From contig NZ_CP026378.1 of NCBI RefSeq assembly GCF_002953215.1, positions 1,408,540 through 1,472,539 of the forward strand: a stretch of 64,000 bases of DNA, given 5' to 3'. The stretch is from Mixta calida (GTDB lineage Bacteria > Pseudomonadota > Gammaproteobacteria > Enterobacterales > Enterobacteriaceae). The position numbers and the translations under genes were made by a program. The notes below the pieces were generated by a model. It was not told the DNA's origin and made no database searches. It worked only from the letters and a program-made list of their open reading frames with translations. Of this stretch, positions 9,391-19,038 are shown in pieces; position 1 is the first letter of the stretch, and every line of letters starts with the position of its first letter.

Positions 9391-10167
9391 ATGTCTGTTG
9401 TTAAGTGGAATCACTGGTTAGGCGCTGCGGTTATCGGCCTCAGCCTGTCAGGTCATGCCGTGGCCGCCGATAACGTCACCGTCTTTGCCGCCGCCTCGCT
9501 GACCAATGCCCTGCAGGATATCATCGGGCAGTATGAAAAAAACAAACATGAGATTAAAATCGTCACCTCCTACGCTTCATCTTCCACGCTGGCGCGGCAG
9601 ATAGAGCAGGGCGCGCCCGCCGACCTGTTTATTTCCGCCGATCAGCAGTGGATGGATTACGCGGCTGGCAAAAACAGCATCGAAGCCGATTCGCGCTATA
9701 CGCTGCTGGGCAACGATCTGGTGCTGATCGCGCCCGCCAGCGAAAAGGCGAAGCCGGTGCAGATTGACAAAAACACCGACTGGAAAAGCCTGCTGAAAGG
9801 ACAGCGTATCGCGACAGGCGACCCGGACCACGTTCCGGCAGGAATTTATGCGAAAGAGGCCTTACAAAATCTTGGCGCGTGGGATACGCTGTCGCCGATT
9901 ATGGCGCGCGCCAACAACGTCCGCGCGGCGCTGGCGCTGGTGGAACGCAACGAAACGCCTTACGGCATCGTGTACGGTTCCGACGCCGTCGCCAGCCATA
10001 ACGTGACGGTGGTGGGGCATTTCCCGGAAAACAGCCATAAGCCGGTGGAATACCCGATGGCTATCGTCAAGGATCATCATCAGCCTGCGGTCAGCGCTTT
10101 TTATGACTACCTCAAAGGACCGGAGGCAGCGGCAATATTCAAAAAATATGGATTTACCCCACGCTAA
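9391..10167 (+). CDS. modA: Molybdate ABC transporter, periplasmic binding protein
   Basis: 258 residues. A signal peptide ends near AVAAD (residue 24-26); the mature protein starts VTVFAAASLTNAL, the conserved oxyanion-binding Ser/Ala segment of ModA. Further motifs are SSSTLARQIEQGAPADLFISAD and GDPDHVPAG. It captures molybdate (and tungstate) for ModBC. The stop overlaps the modB start (TAATG), and the operon sits behind the ModE-type site. Confidence 0.96.
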   Translation: MSVVKWNHWLGAAVIGLSLSGHAVAADNVTVFAAASLTNALQDIIGQYEKNKHEIKIVTSYASSSTLARQIEQGAPADLFISADQQWMDYAAGKNSIEADSRYTLLGNDLVLIAPASEKAKPVQIDKNTDWKSLLKGQRIATGDPDHVPAGIYAKEALQNLGAWDTLSPIMARANNVRAALALVERNETPYGIVYGSDAVASHNVTVVGHFPENSHKPVEYPMAIVKDHHQPAVSAFYDYLKGPEAAAIFKKYGFTPR

Positions 10168-10868
10168 TGATATTGAGTGATGTTGAATGGCAGGCTGTGG
10201 AACTCAGCCTGAAAGTTTCTGCCATTGCTGTGATCGCCAGTCTGCCTTTTGGCATCTTTCTCGCCTGGCTGCTGGCGCGCTGTGAATTTCGCGGCAAAGC
10301 GCTGCTGGATAGTCTCATTCATCTGCCGCTGGTGCTGCCGCCGGTCGTGGTCGGCTATCTGCTGCTGCTGACGCTGGGGCGCCGCGGCTGGATCGGTTCC
10401 TGGCTGTATGACTGGTTCGGCATCAGCTTCGCTTTCAGCTGGCGCGGCGCGGCGCTTGCGGCCGCGGTGGTGGCGCTGCCGTTAATGGTGCGCGCCATTC
10501 GCCTCGCGCTGGAGGCGGTCGATCCTAAACTCGAACAGGCGGCCCGCACGCTGGGCGCGGGTCGCTGGCGCGTCTTCTTCACCATCACGCTGCCGCTGAC
10601 GCTGCCGGGCCTTATCGCCGGCACCGTGCTGGCCTTCGCCCGTTCGCTGGGCGAATTCGGCGCTACTATCACCTTTGTTTCTAATATTCCGGGCGAAACC
10701 CGCACCATTCCGCTGGCGATGTTCACGCTGCTGGAGACGCCGGGCGCCGAGAGCAACGCCGCCAGGCTTTGCCTGATCGCCATCGCGCTGGCGCTGGTTT
10801 CGCTGCTGCTGTCGGAATGGCTGGCCCGCTGGGGTCGTAAGCGTCTGGGGGCTGATGCTGGAACTTAA
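10167..10868 (+). CDS. modB: Molybdate ABC transporter permease
   Basis: 233 residues, about five transmembrane helices, inner membrane. The coupling loop [21 protein letters not shown] (near 128-148; the EAA motif that docks on ModC) and [19 protein letters not shown] are typical of ModB. The N-terminus [17 protein letters not shown] matches E. coli. The start overlaps modA by one base and the end overlaps modC by 14 bases. Confidence 0.96.
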   Translation: MILSDVEWQAVELSLKVSAIAVIASLPFGIFLAWLLARCEFRGKALLDSLIHLPLVLPPVVVGYLLLLTLGRRGWIGSWLYDWFGISFAFSWRGAALAAAVVALPLMVRAIRLALEAVDPKLEQAARTLGAGRWRVFFTITLPLTLPGLIAGTVLAFARSLGEFGATITFVSNIPGETRTIPLAMFTLLETPGAESNAARLCLIAIALALVSLLLSEWLARWGRKRLGADAGT

Positions 10869-11916
10869 TTTTACCCTGCAGCAGGGCGACAGCCTGTTGC
10901 AGATAGATACGGAATTGCCCACCAAAGGCATCACCGCCATTTTCGGCGTCTCCGGCGCCGGGAAAACCTCGTTAATCAACGCGATCGCCGGACTGGCGCA
11001 GCCGCAGCAGGGCTATATTCGTTTGAACGGCCGCACGCTTAGCCATGCCGAAGAGTCTGTCTGGCTGCCGCCGGAAAAGCGCAGCGTCGGCTACGTGTTT
11101 CAGGAGGCGCGCCTCTTTCCGCACTATCGGGTGCGCGGCAATCTGCGTTACGGCATGGCGAAAAGCCGTCAGGGACAGTTTGATACGCTGGTGGATCTGC
11201 TGGGACTGAACGATTTGCTGGACCGGTTTCCCTGGTCGCTCTCCGGCGGCGAAAAGCAGCGGGTGGCCATAGGACGCGCGCTGCTGATGGCGCCCGATAT
11301 TCTGCTGATGGATGAGCCGCTGGCGTCGCTGGATATCCCGCGCAAACGCGAGCTGTTGCCCTGGCTGCAAAAGCTGGCGAAGCAGGTGGATATTCCGTTG
11401 CTCTACGTCTCACACAGCCTGGATGAGATTTTGCAGCTGGCCGATCGGGTGCTGCTGCTGGATAAAGGAGAGGTAAAGGCGACGGGCACGCTGGAGCAGG
11501 TCTGGAGCAGCAGCGCGCTGCGTCCCTGGCTGCCGCGCAGCGAGCAAAGCACCGTGCTGCGCGTTCAGGTGCTGGAACAGCATCCCGACTACGCCATGAC
11601 CGCGCTGTCGCTGGGCGATCAGCATATCTGGGTCAGCCGCATAGAGGCGCCGCAGAAGACGCCGCTGCGCATTCGCATCCAGTCGTCGGATGTCTCTTTA
11701 TCGCTACAGCCACCGCTGAACAGCACCATCCGCAACGTGCTGCCGGCGCAGGTCAGCGAACTGGTTGAGGTGGATAATCAGCAGGTCGAGGTGAAACTGC
11801 GCATCGGCGCCAGCGAACTCTGGGCGCGCATTACGCCCTGGGCGCGCGACGAGCTGGCGATCAAGCCCGGCATGTGGCTGTTCGCCCAGATTAAAAGCGT
11901 TTCCATTACCGCATAA
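10855..11916 (+). CDS. modC: Molybdate ABC transporter ATP-binding protein
   Basis: 353 residues. The N-terminal ABC domain has Walker [10 protein letters not shown] (near 36-44), Q-loop [10 protein letters not shown], signature [16 protein letters not shown] (near 128), Walker [13 protein letters not shown] and a switch His in VSHSLDE. The C-terminal 70 residues form the MOP/TOBE domain ([15 protein letters not shown]...), which can bind molybdate. Last gene of modABC; a hairpin follows at 12024. Confidence 0.96.
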   Translation: MLELNFTLQQGDSLLQIDTELPTKGITAIFGVSGAGKTSLINAIAGLAQPQQGYIRLNGRTLSHAEESVWLPPEKRSVGYVFQEARLFPHYRVRGNLRYGMAKSRQGQFDTLVDLLGLNDLLDRFPWSLSGGEKQRVAIGRALLMAPDILLMDEPLASLDIPRKRELLPWLQKLAKQVDIPLLYVSHSLDEILQLADRVLLLDKGEVKATGTLEQVWSSSALRPWLPRSEQSTVLRVQVLEQHPDYAMTALSLGDQHIWVSRIEAPQKTPLRIRIQSSDVSLSLQPPLNSTIRNVLPAQVSELVEVDNQQVEVKLRIGASELWARITPWARDELAIKPGMWLFAQIKSVSITA

Positions 11917-12023
11917 GAGAAACGGGGCGACAGAGAGCTGAGGTTTAATCTCTGTGTTTCCATTGCCGGTTTATCAGCAAATCAATGGGGCCATCCGGCC
12001 CGCCAGATAACAGAAGGCGAGGC

Positions 12024-12050
12024 GCCGCAGCTTTTGCGGCCCCGTCTTTT
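12024..12050 (+). terminator. Probable terminator between modC and ybhA
   Basis: GCCGCA (12024-12029) and TGCGGC (12035-12040) around a 5-base loop, then cccgtctttt. It reads in the modC direction and may also serve the convergent ybhA. Confidence 0.6.
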
Positions 12051-12056
12051 CAGCGG

Positions 12057-12875
12057 TTACAGCACTTCGCGGCGAATGGTTTCCGCAATGCCCGGCTCCA
12101 GGTTGGTGCCGATAACGCGCGCGGCGCGCGCTTTGATCGCTTCGTCGGCGTTGCCCATCGCCACGCCCAGGCCGACGTTTTCCAGCATGCTGAGATCGTT
12201 ATAGTTGTCGCCGAACGCCAGCACATCCTTCATCGTCATCCCCTGCGATTCAACCCATTCCGCCAGCCGCTTGCCTTTGCTGTTGCCCGCCTGGGCGATA
12301 TCCACCTGATCGTGCCATGACCATTCGCAGGCCAGCCCCAGCGTCTGTTCGACATTGTCGGCGAACTGCTGCAGGGCGCGCGTATCGGGATGGGAAAGGG
12401 CGAACTTCCAGATGGCCTGCGCCTCGCGCGCGGCGTCAGCGAGATTCGGCACCTGCAAAAACAGCGGACGCTGATGCGCCGGCAGCGACTCCGCCCACAG
12501 CAGGGTGCGCTCAACGTGTCCGGTCGGCGTCTGGTAGAGCATCGCGTCATCCACGTAGAGCAGCCCGTGGATCGCCTGCTCGTCGAGCATGTCGATGACC
12601 TTCAGCGCCTGCGATTTGTCCAGCGGATCGGCAGAGAGCACTTTTTTTGCCTGATAATCATACAAATAGGTGCCGTTACAGCAGATTGCAGGTGTATCCA
12701 GCGCCAGCGCCTGATAAAAAGGATGGATGGCGCAGTGGTGGCGCCCGGTCACGATAAGGATTTTGACCCCGGCCCGTTTTGCCTCGGCAAGCGCCTCCAG
12801 CGATTCGGGAAGAATGGTTTTACGCGGCGTCAGCAGCGTACCGTCCAGGTCGAGGGCAATTACGCGATAGCTCAT
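12057..12875 (-). CDS. ybhA: HAD-family sugar/pyridoxal phosphate phosphatase YbhA
   Basis: 272 residues of the Cof-type HAD superfamily (class IIB cap). Motif I DLDGTLLT (residues 9-16) holds the nucleophile and acid/base Asp; motif II ILIVTGRHH; motif III Lys in GNSKGKRL; motif IV AFGDNYNDLSML (near 220). It matches E. coli YbhA, reported to act on pyridoxal 5'-phosphate and sugar phosphates; the in vivo substrate here is not known. Convergent with modC. Confidence 0.9.
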   Translation of the reverse strand: MSYRVIALDLDGTLLTPRKTILPESLEALAEAKRAGVKILIVTGRHHCAIHPFYQALALDTPAICCNGTYLYDYQAKKVLSADPLDKSQALKVIDMLDEQAIHGLLYVDDAMLYQTPTGHVERTLLWAESLPAHQRPLFLQVPNLADAAREAQAIWKFALSHPDTRALQQFADNVEQTLGLACEWSWHDQVDIAQAGNSKGKRLAEWVESQGMTMKDVLAFGDNYNDLSMLENVGLGVAMGNADEAIKARAARVIGTNLEPGIAETIRREVL

Positions 12876-13034
12876 AATTAATTCCGCCAGTCATTATTCG
12901 CAAAGCAGCGATGTTACACCCTGCGACGCCTCGCCGCCAAATCGCCGCAGCAGAAACAATCCAACGGGCTGCGGCAAAACGCGCTAACCTTTGCCACAGG
13001 CCAACCATTACAGGTAATGAGATAAGGAGAATTC

Positions 13035-14030
13035 ATGAAGCAAGTTGTTTACACCGCCAGTCCGGAAAGCCAGCAGATTCACGTCTGGCGAATGAATGAA
13101 GAGGGCGCGCTGACGCTGTTGCAGGTCGTGGACGTGGCGGGGCAGGTGCAGCCGATGGTGGTGAATCCGACTCAGCCGTTTCTGTATGTTGGCGTACGAC
13201 CGCAGTTCCGCGTGATCGCTTACCGCATTGCTGACGACGGCACCCTGACCGAAGCGGGCCAGGCGCCGCTGCCGGGCAGCCCGACCCATATTTCTACCGA
13301 TCTGCACGGCAATTTCCTGTTTTGCGGCTCCTATAATGACGCCTGCGTCAGCATCAGTCCCATCGGCGCCGACGGCGTACCGCTGGCGCCGAGCCAGGTG
13401 ATCGACGGCCTGGAAGGCTGTCATTCGGCCAATATCGGCAGCGACAACCAGACGCTGTTCGTCCCTGCCCTGAAGCAGGATCGTATCTGCCTGTTCGACG
13501 TTCACGCCGCGGGCAAGCTGACGCCGCACGCGCAGCCGCAGGTTACCACCGTCGAGGGCGCAGGCCCGCGCCATATGGTGTTCCATCCTAACCGCCAGTA
13601 CGCCTACTGCGTCAACGAGCTTAACAGCACGGTCGACGTCTGGCAGCTGAGCAACGCCAACGGCCAGGTAGAGCGCGTGCAGAGTCTGGATATGCAGCCT
13701 GCGGATTTCACGGGCACGCGCTGGGCCGCCGACATCCATCTGACCCCGGATGGCCGTCATCTCTACGCCTGCGATCGCACCTCCAGCACGCTGACCATTT
13801 TCAGCGTCAGCGAAGATGGCGGTCTGCTGACGCTGGAAGGCCATCAGCCGACCGAAACTCAGCCGCGCGGCTTTAATATTGATAAAAGCGGGCGCTATCT
13901 GGTCGCCGCCGGACAGAAATCGCACCACATCGAAGTCTATCGCATCGGCGAAGGGCAGGGACTGCTGACGCCGCTGGCGCGCTACGCGGTCGGCCAGGGC
14001 CCGATGTGGGTGGTGATCCACGCGCTGTAA
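13035..14030 (+). CDS. pgl: 6-phosphogluconolactonase (beta-propeller type)
   Basis: 331 residues, cytoplasmic, second step of the pentose phosphate pathway. It matches E. coli Pgl (YbhE): [56 protein letters not shown] and the end VGQGPMWVV. Repeated blades of a seven-bladed propeller are visible. The ribosome site AAGGAG lies 6-8 bases before the ATG. The direction is opposite to ybhA, which starts 160 bases away. Confidence 0.95.
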   Translation: MKQVVYTASPESQQIHVWRMNEEGALTLLQVVDVAGQVQPMVVNPTQPFLYVGVRPQFRVIAYRIADDGTLTEAGQAPLPGSPTHISTDLHGNFLFCGSYNDACVSISPIGADGVPLAPSQVIDGLEGCHSANIGSDNQTLFVPALKQDRICLFDVHAAGKLTPHAQPQVTTVEGAGPRHMVFHPNRQYAYCVNELNSTVDVWQLSNANGQVERVQSLDMQPADFTGTRWAADIHLTPDGRHLYACDRTSSTLTIFSVSEDGGLLTLEGHQPTETQPRGFNIDKSGRYLVAAGQKSHHIEVYRIGEGQGLLTPLARYAVGQGPMWVVIHAL

Positions 14031-14033
14031 AAC

Positions 14034-14321
14034 TTGGGCCGCCTCGCAGTTTTGTCTGCGCGGCGGCGCAATCCGGCGCGTCAGCAGGTGATTCTGCAAC
14101 GCGGGCTGGAAAGTGGCGAAAGCCGGGTAATTTGCGGCTATTACTGGGAGAGCGACATCGACGCCGCGCGCGTAATGGCCGCCGCGGTAGTGGCAAGGCT
14201 GCGCGCTAAAACAAAATTTAATCAGCAGATGGAGAAAGCGAAGGCGGAATTTAAGCGCCTGAGCGTGGGCAGGGGGTCGTCGGCTGAAAATGTGTTTGAA
14301 CAGGAACAGATTAAGTATTAA
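14034..14321 (+). pseudogene. Remnant of a class A non-specific acid phosphatase (C-terminal quarter only)
   Basis: Directly after pgl is an open frame whose residues from about 14072 match the C-terminus of PhoN/PhoC-type periplasmic acid phosphatases: NPARQQVILQRG, ESRVICGYYWESDIDAARV, then a helical tail QQMEKAKAEFKR. The family motif SR-x5-H-x3-D is broken because the expected His is Tyr. The first three quarters, including the signal peptide and the KxxxxxxRP motif, are missing; pgl ends where they should be. There is no start codon with a good ribosome site. I call it a decayed fragment. Confidence 0.75.
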
Positions 14322-14331
14322 AAGTTAACTT

Positions 14332-14364
14332 CAGGCGCTCGTTTTCACTGACAGCGAGCGCCTG
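14332..14364. repeat. Strong hairpin after the phosphatase remnant
   Basis: Perfect 10-base arms caggcgctcg (14332-14341) and cgagcgcctg (14355-14364) with a 13-base loop. There is no U-run, so termination is uncertain. It marks the boundary with the AT-rich patch that follows. Confidence 0.5.
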
Positions 14365-14480
14365 TACAGGCCCTGAAAGCGTTTTACCTTGCAGTCAGCT
14401 TGGACAAGGAAAAATTGGGCGTCTATGAATATTAAATTTTTCGTTCTGATATTTTTATTCGGCCTGGTTGATAGGTCTGA

Positions 14481-14677
14481 TTAGCCAAAGTGTGGATAGT
14501 TTCCTGAAAATAATATAATGGCGGTAGACGTTCCGGGATTACAGTATATATTATTGGCGCCTGTCCATTCTTCTACGTTATTACCTCTACTATCAAAGAT
14601 ATTGCTGGAGTGGCGTAATCCATTTAAATTCATGGCGCCAGCTATTTTTTCAATTCTGCTTCATTTGGTTTGTTCAT
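14481..14677 (-). pseudogene. Small peptide gene with a one-base frameshift; possible leader peptide of GA type
   Basis: An ATG with a strong ribosome site (AAGGAG, 6 bases upstream) starts MNKPNEAELKK and hits TAG after a run of six A. Re-reading one A (or adding one) opens the frame to the TAA at 14481: ...IAGAMNLNGLRHSS, then a polar, Asn/Gly-rich segment ending SGNYPHFG, 65 residues in all. The form (charged leader, Gly-Ala, then a Gly/Asn-rich core with one Cys) resembles leader-processed secreted peptides, but I recognise no family. It follows the 129-residue gene by 15 bases, so the two are probably one transcript. Confidence 0.45.
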
Positions 14678-14692
14678 GCATTTCTCCTTTTT

Positions 14693-15082
14693 CTAAATAT
14701 CACAGCCATGTTCTTTTATCTTTAAAAACATAACTCCGAATTCTTCTTTTCTTAATATATCGCCCTGTAAAACGGTGACACTCCCATGATGAGGTTTGAA
14801 GGCATTCAACCACTTCCTGTCAATTCGCCACAATCCACAGGCGGCATACAGCTTCGCTTCATTCGTTGCCTTATTTGAGGTTAATATTTTCTTGAATGTC
14901 GCCTCGCTTTTTTTACCCAGACGAGCTATCTCTTGATAGTAATATTCTCCAGAGGATTTTTTTCCAGCGAAGCCCTGGTATCCCAGAGAGAACCAGGTTA
15001 CCTCAGATAGCTTAATCTCTGCATCTGTGGCGTAAGCCTGAAACGATAAGCTTATAAGCAAGCACGTTGATAATTTATTCAT
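14693..15082 (-). CDS. Hypothetical secreted protein (129 residues)
   Basis: MNKLSTCLLISLSFQAYATD is a clear signal peptide with cleavage near residue 19, so the product is probably periplasmic or secreted. The mature part has about 110 residues with two Cys, in AACGLW (near 82) and HGCDI at the end, which could pair. A helix-rich middle (ATFKKILTSNKATNEAKLY) is visible. I recognise no family. Base composition is clearly AT-richer than the neighbouring genes, which suggests transfer. A GGAG ribosome site precedes the ATG. The small frameshifted peptide gene lies immediately downstream. Confidence 0.7.
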   Translation of the reverse strand: MNKLSTCLLISLSFQAYATDAEIKLSEVTWFSLGYQGFAGKKSSGEYYYQEIARLGKKSEATFKKILTSNKATNEAKLYAACGLWRIDRKWLNAFKPHHGSVTVLQGDILRKEEFGVMFLKIKEHGCDI

Positions 15083-15332
15083 CCTGACCGCTCCTTTAAA
15101 TTTTTTTATAATAAAAGAAGATGAGTAACATTTAAGCCCGTCACATAACGATCTATTATCGGGTTAGGTGATGATTGATAGGGAATTTAAGATGAATTAT
15201 AAGGAAGGATATATAAACTGTGGGGGAAAAGATCACCGATTAATATAACCCACCGCCCAATTCCAGGAAATAACGCTGATATTTATTGGTCGGTAAAAAG
15301 TGCCCGTTAATACATTCGGGGCAGCTCGCCGG

Positions 15333-15354
15333 GCGGGGCGCAGTCGCGCCCCGC
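15333..15354 (-). terminator. GC-rich hairpin just past ybhB
   Basis: 9-base arms (15333-15341 and 15346-15354) around loop agtc, 9 bases beyond the ybhB stop. No U-run is present, so it may only stabilise the 3' end. The rest of 15083-15332 shows nothing else that I can name. Confidence 0.45.
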
Positions 15355-15362
15355 AGGCAGCG

Positions 15363-15839
15363 TTAGCTGTACATCACGGTAATCGAGGCGCTGGCGAGAC
15401 GATGGAAATGGACGTTAAAGCCCACCATCGCGCCGCTGGCGTTTTCGTCCACCTCGATTTTGTCCACGTCCAGCGCGTGAACGGTAAAAATATAGCGGTG
15501 GCTTTCGCCCTGCGGCGGCGCGGCGCCGCCGTAGCCCGCCTTACCGAAGTCCGTGCGCGTCTGAATCGCCTCTTCCGGCAACGCCGCCTGGCCAGAGCCA
15601 GCGCCCTGCGGCAGCACCGTGACATCGGCGGGAATATTCGCCACCACCCAGTGCCACCAGCCGGAGCCGGTCGGCGCGTCGGGATCGTAGCAGGTGACGA
15701 CGAAGCTTTTCGTGCCTTCCGGCACCTCGTCCCATGCGAGGTGCGGGGAAATATTATCGCCCTGGTAGCCCATGCCGTTGAAGACGTGGCGCGCCGGCAT
15801 CTTCTCCCCGTCGTTGAAATTGTGACTGTAAATCCTCAT
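15363..15839 (-). CDS. ybhB: YbhB, PEBP/Raf-kinase-inhibitor-like protein
   Basis: 158 residues, the normal length. PEBP motifs: FNGMGYQGDNISPHLAW (near 22-38), the ligand-site segment CYDPDAPTGSGWWHWVVANIP (near 51-71) and HRYIFTVHAL. It matches E. coli YbhB, a cytoplasmic protein with no proven role. E. coli ybhB is next to bioA; here two genes lie between them. Confidence 0.93.
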   Translation of the reverse strand: MRIYSHNFNDGEKMPARHVFNGMGYQGDNISPHLAWDEVPEGTKSFVVTCYDPDAPTGSGWWHWVVANIPADVTVLPQGAGSGQAALPEEAIQTRTDFGKAGYGGAAPPQGESHRYIFTVHALDVDKIEVDENASGAMVGFNVHFHRLASASITVMYS

Positions 15840-15851
15840 CGCATCTCCGTT

Positions 15852-16532
15852 TTATTGATGTAAAAACTTCAGCAGTTCTTCTGCGGTAACGGCTGATGAG
15901 GTGGGGTTCTGACCGGTAATCAGATGCCCGTCGGTAACGGCGAAAGCGCCCCAGTCTTCAGTGCGCTCAAACAGTCCACCCTGTTTTTTCAGCTCATCCT
16001 CCACCAGGAAAGGCACCACGTTCGTCAGCCCAACGGCCTCTTCTTCGCTGTTGGTGAAGCCGGTCACCCGTTTGCCCGCCACCAGCGGCGTGCCGTCCGG
16101 CTTTTTCACATGGCGCAGCACGCCGGGCGCATGACATACCGCCGCCACCGGCTTGCCGTTGGCGAACAGATTCTCAATCAGCGCAATGCTGTGCTTATCC
16201 TCGGCCAGATCCCACAGCGGGCCGTGACCGCCCGGATAAAATACCGCGTCGAACTTGCTGCCATCAATAGTTTCAAGACGTTGTGTATTCGCCAGCGCCT
16301 GCTGAGCGGCGACGTCGTGACGAAAACGGTTAGTATCATGCGTCTGAGCGTCCGGCTCGTCGCTTTTCGGATCGAGCGGCGGCTGTCCGCCCTGCGGCGA
16401 CGCCAACACCACGCTGATGCCGGCATCTTTAAAGATGTAATAAGGCGCGACAAACTCTTCCAGCCAGAAACCGGTTTTTTTGCCGGTTTCGCCCAGTTTG
16501 TCGTGGGAGGTTAACACCATCAAAATTTTCAT
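15852..16532 (-). CDS. DJ-1/PfpI-family protein (Hsp31-like glyoxalase or amidotransferase fold)
   Basis: 226 residues. The nucleophile elbow AAVCHAPGVL puts the conserved Cys at 133 and His at 134. GETGKKTGFWLEE near residue 15 supplies the conserved Glu, and FYPGGHGPLWDL is the oxyanion region. These features fit the Hsp31/YhbO-like branch (methylglyoxal hydration or deglycase claims in the family). The ATG overlaps the curA stop by one base (TAATG), so the two are one operon. Both would deal with reactive carbonyls; this is inferred from context. Confidence 0.8.
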   Translation of the reverse strand: MKILMVLTSHDKLGETGKKTGFWLEEFVAPYYIFKDAGISVVLASPQGGQPPLDPKSDEPDAQTHDTNRFRHDVAAQQALANTQRLETIDGSKFDAVFYPGGHGPLWDLAEDKHSIALIENLFANGKPVAAVCHAPGVLRHVKKPDGTPLVAGKRVTGFTNSEEEAVGLTNVVPFLVEDELKKQGGLFERTEDWGAFAVTDGHLITGQNPTSSAVTAEELLKFLHQ

Positions 16533-17584
16533 TACTGCTCTCCCGGTTGATCTGACGCGACACGAATGACCAGCTTGCCGAAGTTTTTACCTTCCAGCAT
16601 GCCGGTAAAGGCCTCCGGCGCGTTCTCCAGATCGTCAACGATATGTTCACGGAATACCAGACGATCTTCCGCCACCCATTGGCTCATCTGACGGAAAAAC
16701 TCGTCAAAGCGATCGCCATAATCCTGATTAATGATAAAGCCCTGCACGCGCAGCCGTTTACGCAGGATCGCGCTTTGCAGCAGCGGCAGATGATCGCGTC
16801 CCTCCGGCAGGTCGGTGCTGTTATAGTCGGCGATCAGGCCGCAGACCGGAATGCGCCCTTTGGTGTTCATCAGCGGCAGCACCGCGTTAAACACTTTGCC
16901 GCCGACGTTTTCAAAATAGACGTCGATGCCGTCAGGGCAGTGCTGTTTCAGCTGTTCCGCCAGATCGTCCTGACGGTGGTCGACGCAGTGATCGAAGCCC
17001 AGCGTCTCTTTGGCGTAGCGGCACTTTTCCGCGCCGCCAGCGATGCCGACGACTTTGCAGCCTTTCAGCTTCGCGATTTGACCCACCACCGAGCCGACGG
17101 CGCCGGTCGCGGCGGCCACCACTACGGTTTCGCCCGGCTGTGGATTGCCGATATCCAGCAGGCCCATATAGGCGGTAAAGCCGGTCATACCCAGCAGGCT
17201 CAGCCCCCAGGAAGGATGCTCCAGTACCGGCCCTTGTAATTTAACCAGGCCTTTGCCGTCCGACAGGGCGTAATCCTGCCAGCCGCTCTGGCTGACCACC
17301 CAGTCGCCCGGCTGATAGTCGGCATGTTTCGACTGTTCGACAATCGCTACCGTGCCGCCGCCCAGCACATCGTCGACGGCGAAAGGTTCGACATAGGAGG
17401 GCGCGTCGCTCATGCGGCCGCGCATATAGGGATCGAGCGACAGGTACACCGTCCGCAGCAGCACTTCGCCGTCGTCGGGCGCAGGCACCGGCTGCGTGTC
17501 AAAACGGAAGTTCGCTTCGGTCGGCGCGCCGTGCGGGCGCGAGGCCAGAAGCACGCGGCGATTGCGCTCTTTTTGCTGTGGCAT
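16532..17584 (-). CDS. curA: NADP-dependent medium-chain oxidoreductase, CurA family
   Basis: 350 residues of the zinc-free MDR / leukotriene B4 dehydrogenase-like group. MPQQKERNRRVLLASRPHGAPTEANF, SLDPYMRGRMSD, the Rossmann motif AATGAVGSVVGQ (near 151-162), AGGAEKC (NADP contact) and ENVGGKVF match E. coli CurA (YncB), an NADPH-dependent reductase of alpha,beta-unsaturated ketones such as curcumin. It is first in a two-gene unit with the DJ-1-like gene. Confidence 0.88.
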   Translation of the reverse strand: MPQQKERNRRVLLASRPHGAPTEANFRFDTQPVPAPDDGEVLLRTVYLSLDPYMRGRMSDAPSYVEPFAVDDVLGGGTVAIVEQSKHADYQPGDWVVSQSGWQDYALSDGKGLVKLQGPVLEHPSWGLSLLGMTGFTAYMGLLDIGNPQPGETVVVAAATGAVGSVVGQIAKLKGCKVVGIAGGAEKCRYAKETLGFDHCVDHRQDDLAEQLKQHCPDGIDVYFENVGGKVFNAVLPLMNTKGRIPVCGLIADYNSTDLPEGRDHLPLLQSAILRKRLRVQGFIINQDYGDRFDEFFRQMSQWVAEDRLVFREHIVDDLENAPEAFTGMLEGKNFGKLVIRVASDQPGEQ

Positions 17585-17660
17585 GACTTACTCCTTTAGC
17601 TTGCGGGGATGCTAAAAGCGTAGTGCATCACGCCACGGTGCGCTCAAAGGACATCCACGC

Positions 17661-18953
17661 TCACGCCGGCAAAAAGAGATCGGGGCGATCCAGCGCCGCT
17701 TCAATAGCCTGCGTCAGCCGCGCCAGCCGATCGGCATCGATCACATAGGGCGGCATCAGATAGATCAGGCGGCCAAAGGGCCGGATCCAGACGCCCTGAT
17801 CGACGAAAAAGCGCTGGATGGCGGCCATATTGACCGGCTGGCGGCTCTCAATCACGCCGATGGCGCCCAGCACGCGCGCGTCTTCAACCTGCGGATGAGA
17901 GGCCAGCGGCAGCAGCGCCGCGCGCAGCTGCCGTTCAATCGCCGCGACCTGCTGTTTCCATTCGCCTTCCTGCAACAGCGCCAGGCTCGCCTCCGCCACC
18001 GCGCAGGCGAGCGGGTTGCCCATGAAGGTCGGGCCGTGCATAAAGCAGCCCGCCGCGCCGTTGCTGATGGTGTTAGCCACCACGCGCGTAGTGAGCGTGG
18101 CGGAGAGCGTCATGGTGCCGCCGGTCAGCGCTTTCCCCAGACAGAGGATATCGGGCGCGATGTCAGCATGATCGCAGGCGAACAGCTCGCCGGTGCGGCC
18201 GAAGCCGGTGGCGATCTCGTCAGCAATCAGCAGCACCTGATGGCGATCGCACAGCTCGCGCACCCGCTGCAAATAGCGCGGATGATAAAAGCGCATTCCG
18301 CCCGCGCCCTGCACGATCGGCTCCAGAATGACCGCCGCGATGCTGTCCGCATGCGTCTCCATCAGCGCGGCGAACTCGGCGATATCTGCCTCATCCCAGC
18401 TGTCGTCAAAGCGGCGCTGCGGCGCCGGCGCGAACAGATGATTCGGCAAATAGCCCTGCCACAGGCTGTGCATGGAGTTATCCGGGTCGCAGACCGACAT
18501 CGCGGAAAAAGTATCGCCGTGGTAGCCCCGGCGCAGCGTCAGAAAGCGCTGGCGCCGTTCGCCGCGCGCCTGCCAGTATTGCAGCGCCATCTTCATCGCC
18601 ACTTCTACCGCTACCGAGCCGGAATCCGCCAGAAACACGCACTCCAGCGGTGCGGGCGTCATCGCCACCAGGCGGCGGCAGAGCGCCACGGCGGCAGGAT
18701 GGGTAATGCCGCCGAACATGACGTGCGACATCTGCGCCATCTGCGTTTGCAGCGCCTGGTTGAGGCGCGGATGGTTATAGCCGTGAATCGCCGCCCACCA
18801 TGAAGACATGCCGTCCACCAGCTGACGGCCGTCAGCCAGCTGCAGATGAACACCCTGCGCGCTGACCACCGGATAGCAGGGAAGCGGTTCGCTCATGGAG
18901 GTGTAAGGATGCCAGATATGGTCGCGGTCGAAGGCGAGATCGTCAGAAGTCAT
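17661..18953 (-). CDS. bioA: Adenosylmethionine-8-amino-7-oxononanoate aminotransferase
   Basis: 430 residues, class III PLP aminotransferase. It makes 7,8-diaminopelargonate using S-adenosylmethionine as amino donor. Conserved: [16 protein letters not shown] (near 48-63), [13 protein letters not shown] (PLP-ring Asp) and [15 protein letters not shown] with the PLP Lys near 272. I use the ATG giving MTSDDLAFD as in E. coli; a GTG two codons upstream is possible. Divergent from bioB across the BirA operator. Confidence 0.96.
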   Translation of the reverse strand: MTSDDLAFDRDHIWHPYTSMSEPLPCYPVVSAQGVHLQLADGRQLVDGMSSWWAAIHGYNHPRLNQALQTQMAQMSHVMFGGITHPAAVALCRRLVAMTPAPLECVFLADSGSVAVEVAMKMALQYWQARGERRQRFLTLRRGYHGDTFSAMSVCDPDNSMHSLWQGYLPNHLFAPAPQRRFDDSWDEADIAEFAALMETHADSIAAVILEPIVQGAGGMRFYHPRYLQRVRELCDRHQVLLIADEIATGFGRTGELFACDHADIAPDILCLGKALTGGTMTLSATLTTRVVANTISNGAAGCFMHGPTFMGNPLACAVAEASLALLQEGEWKQQVAAIERQLRAALLPLASHPQVEDARVLGAIGVIESRQPVNMAAIQRFFVDQGVWIRPFGRLIYLMPPYVIDADRLARLTQAIEAALDRPDLFLPA

Positions 18954-18957
18954 GATC

Positions 18958-18994
18958 ACTTGTAAACCAAAAAGAAAAGATTTAGTTTACAAGT
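18958..18994. promoter_or_regulatory. BirA operator between bioA and bioB
   Basis: Arms acttgtaaac (18958-18967) and gtttacaagt (18985-18994) form the biotin operator, nearly the E. coli sequence (TTGTAAACC...GGTTTACAA). TATAAT at 18994-18999 is the likely bioB -10. Holo-BirA binding here would shut both directions when biotin is ample. The left arm nearly touches the bioA ATG. Confidence 0.92.
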
Positions 18995-19038
18995 ATAATT
19001 CGGTTCCACAATAAAAACGACACTTTCTGGAGTAAGCA

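Noticed and set aside
14518..14733. 71-codon plus-strand ORF in the AT-rich patch
   Set aside because: It is antisense to the small peptide gene, has no ribosome site, and shows no protein-like pattern beyond what AT-rich DNA gives.
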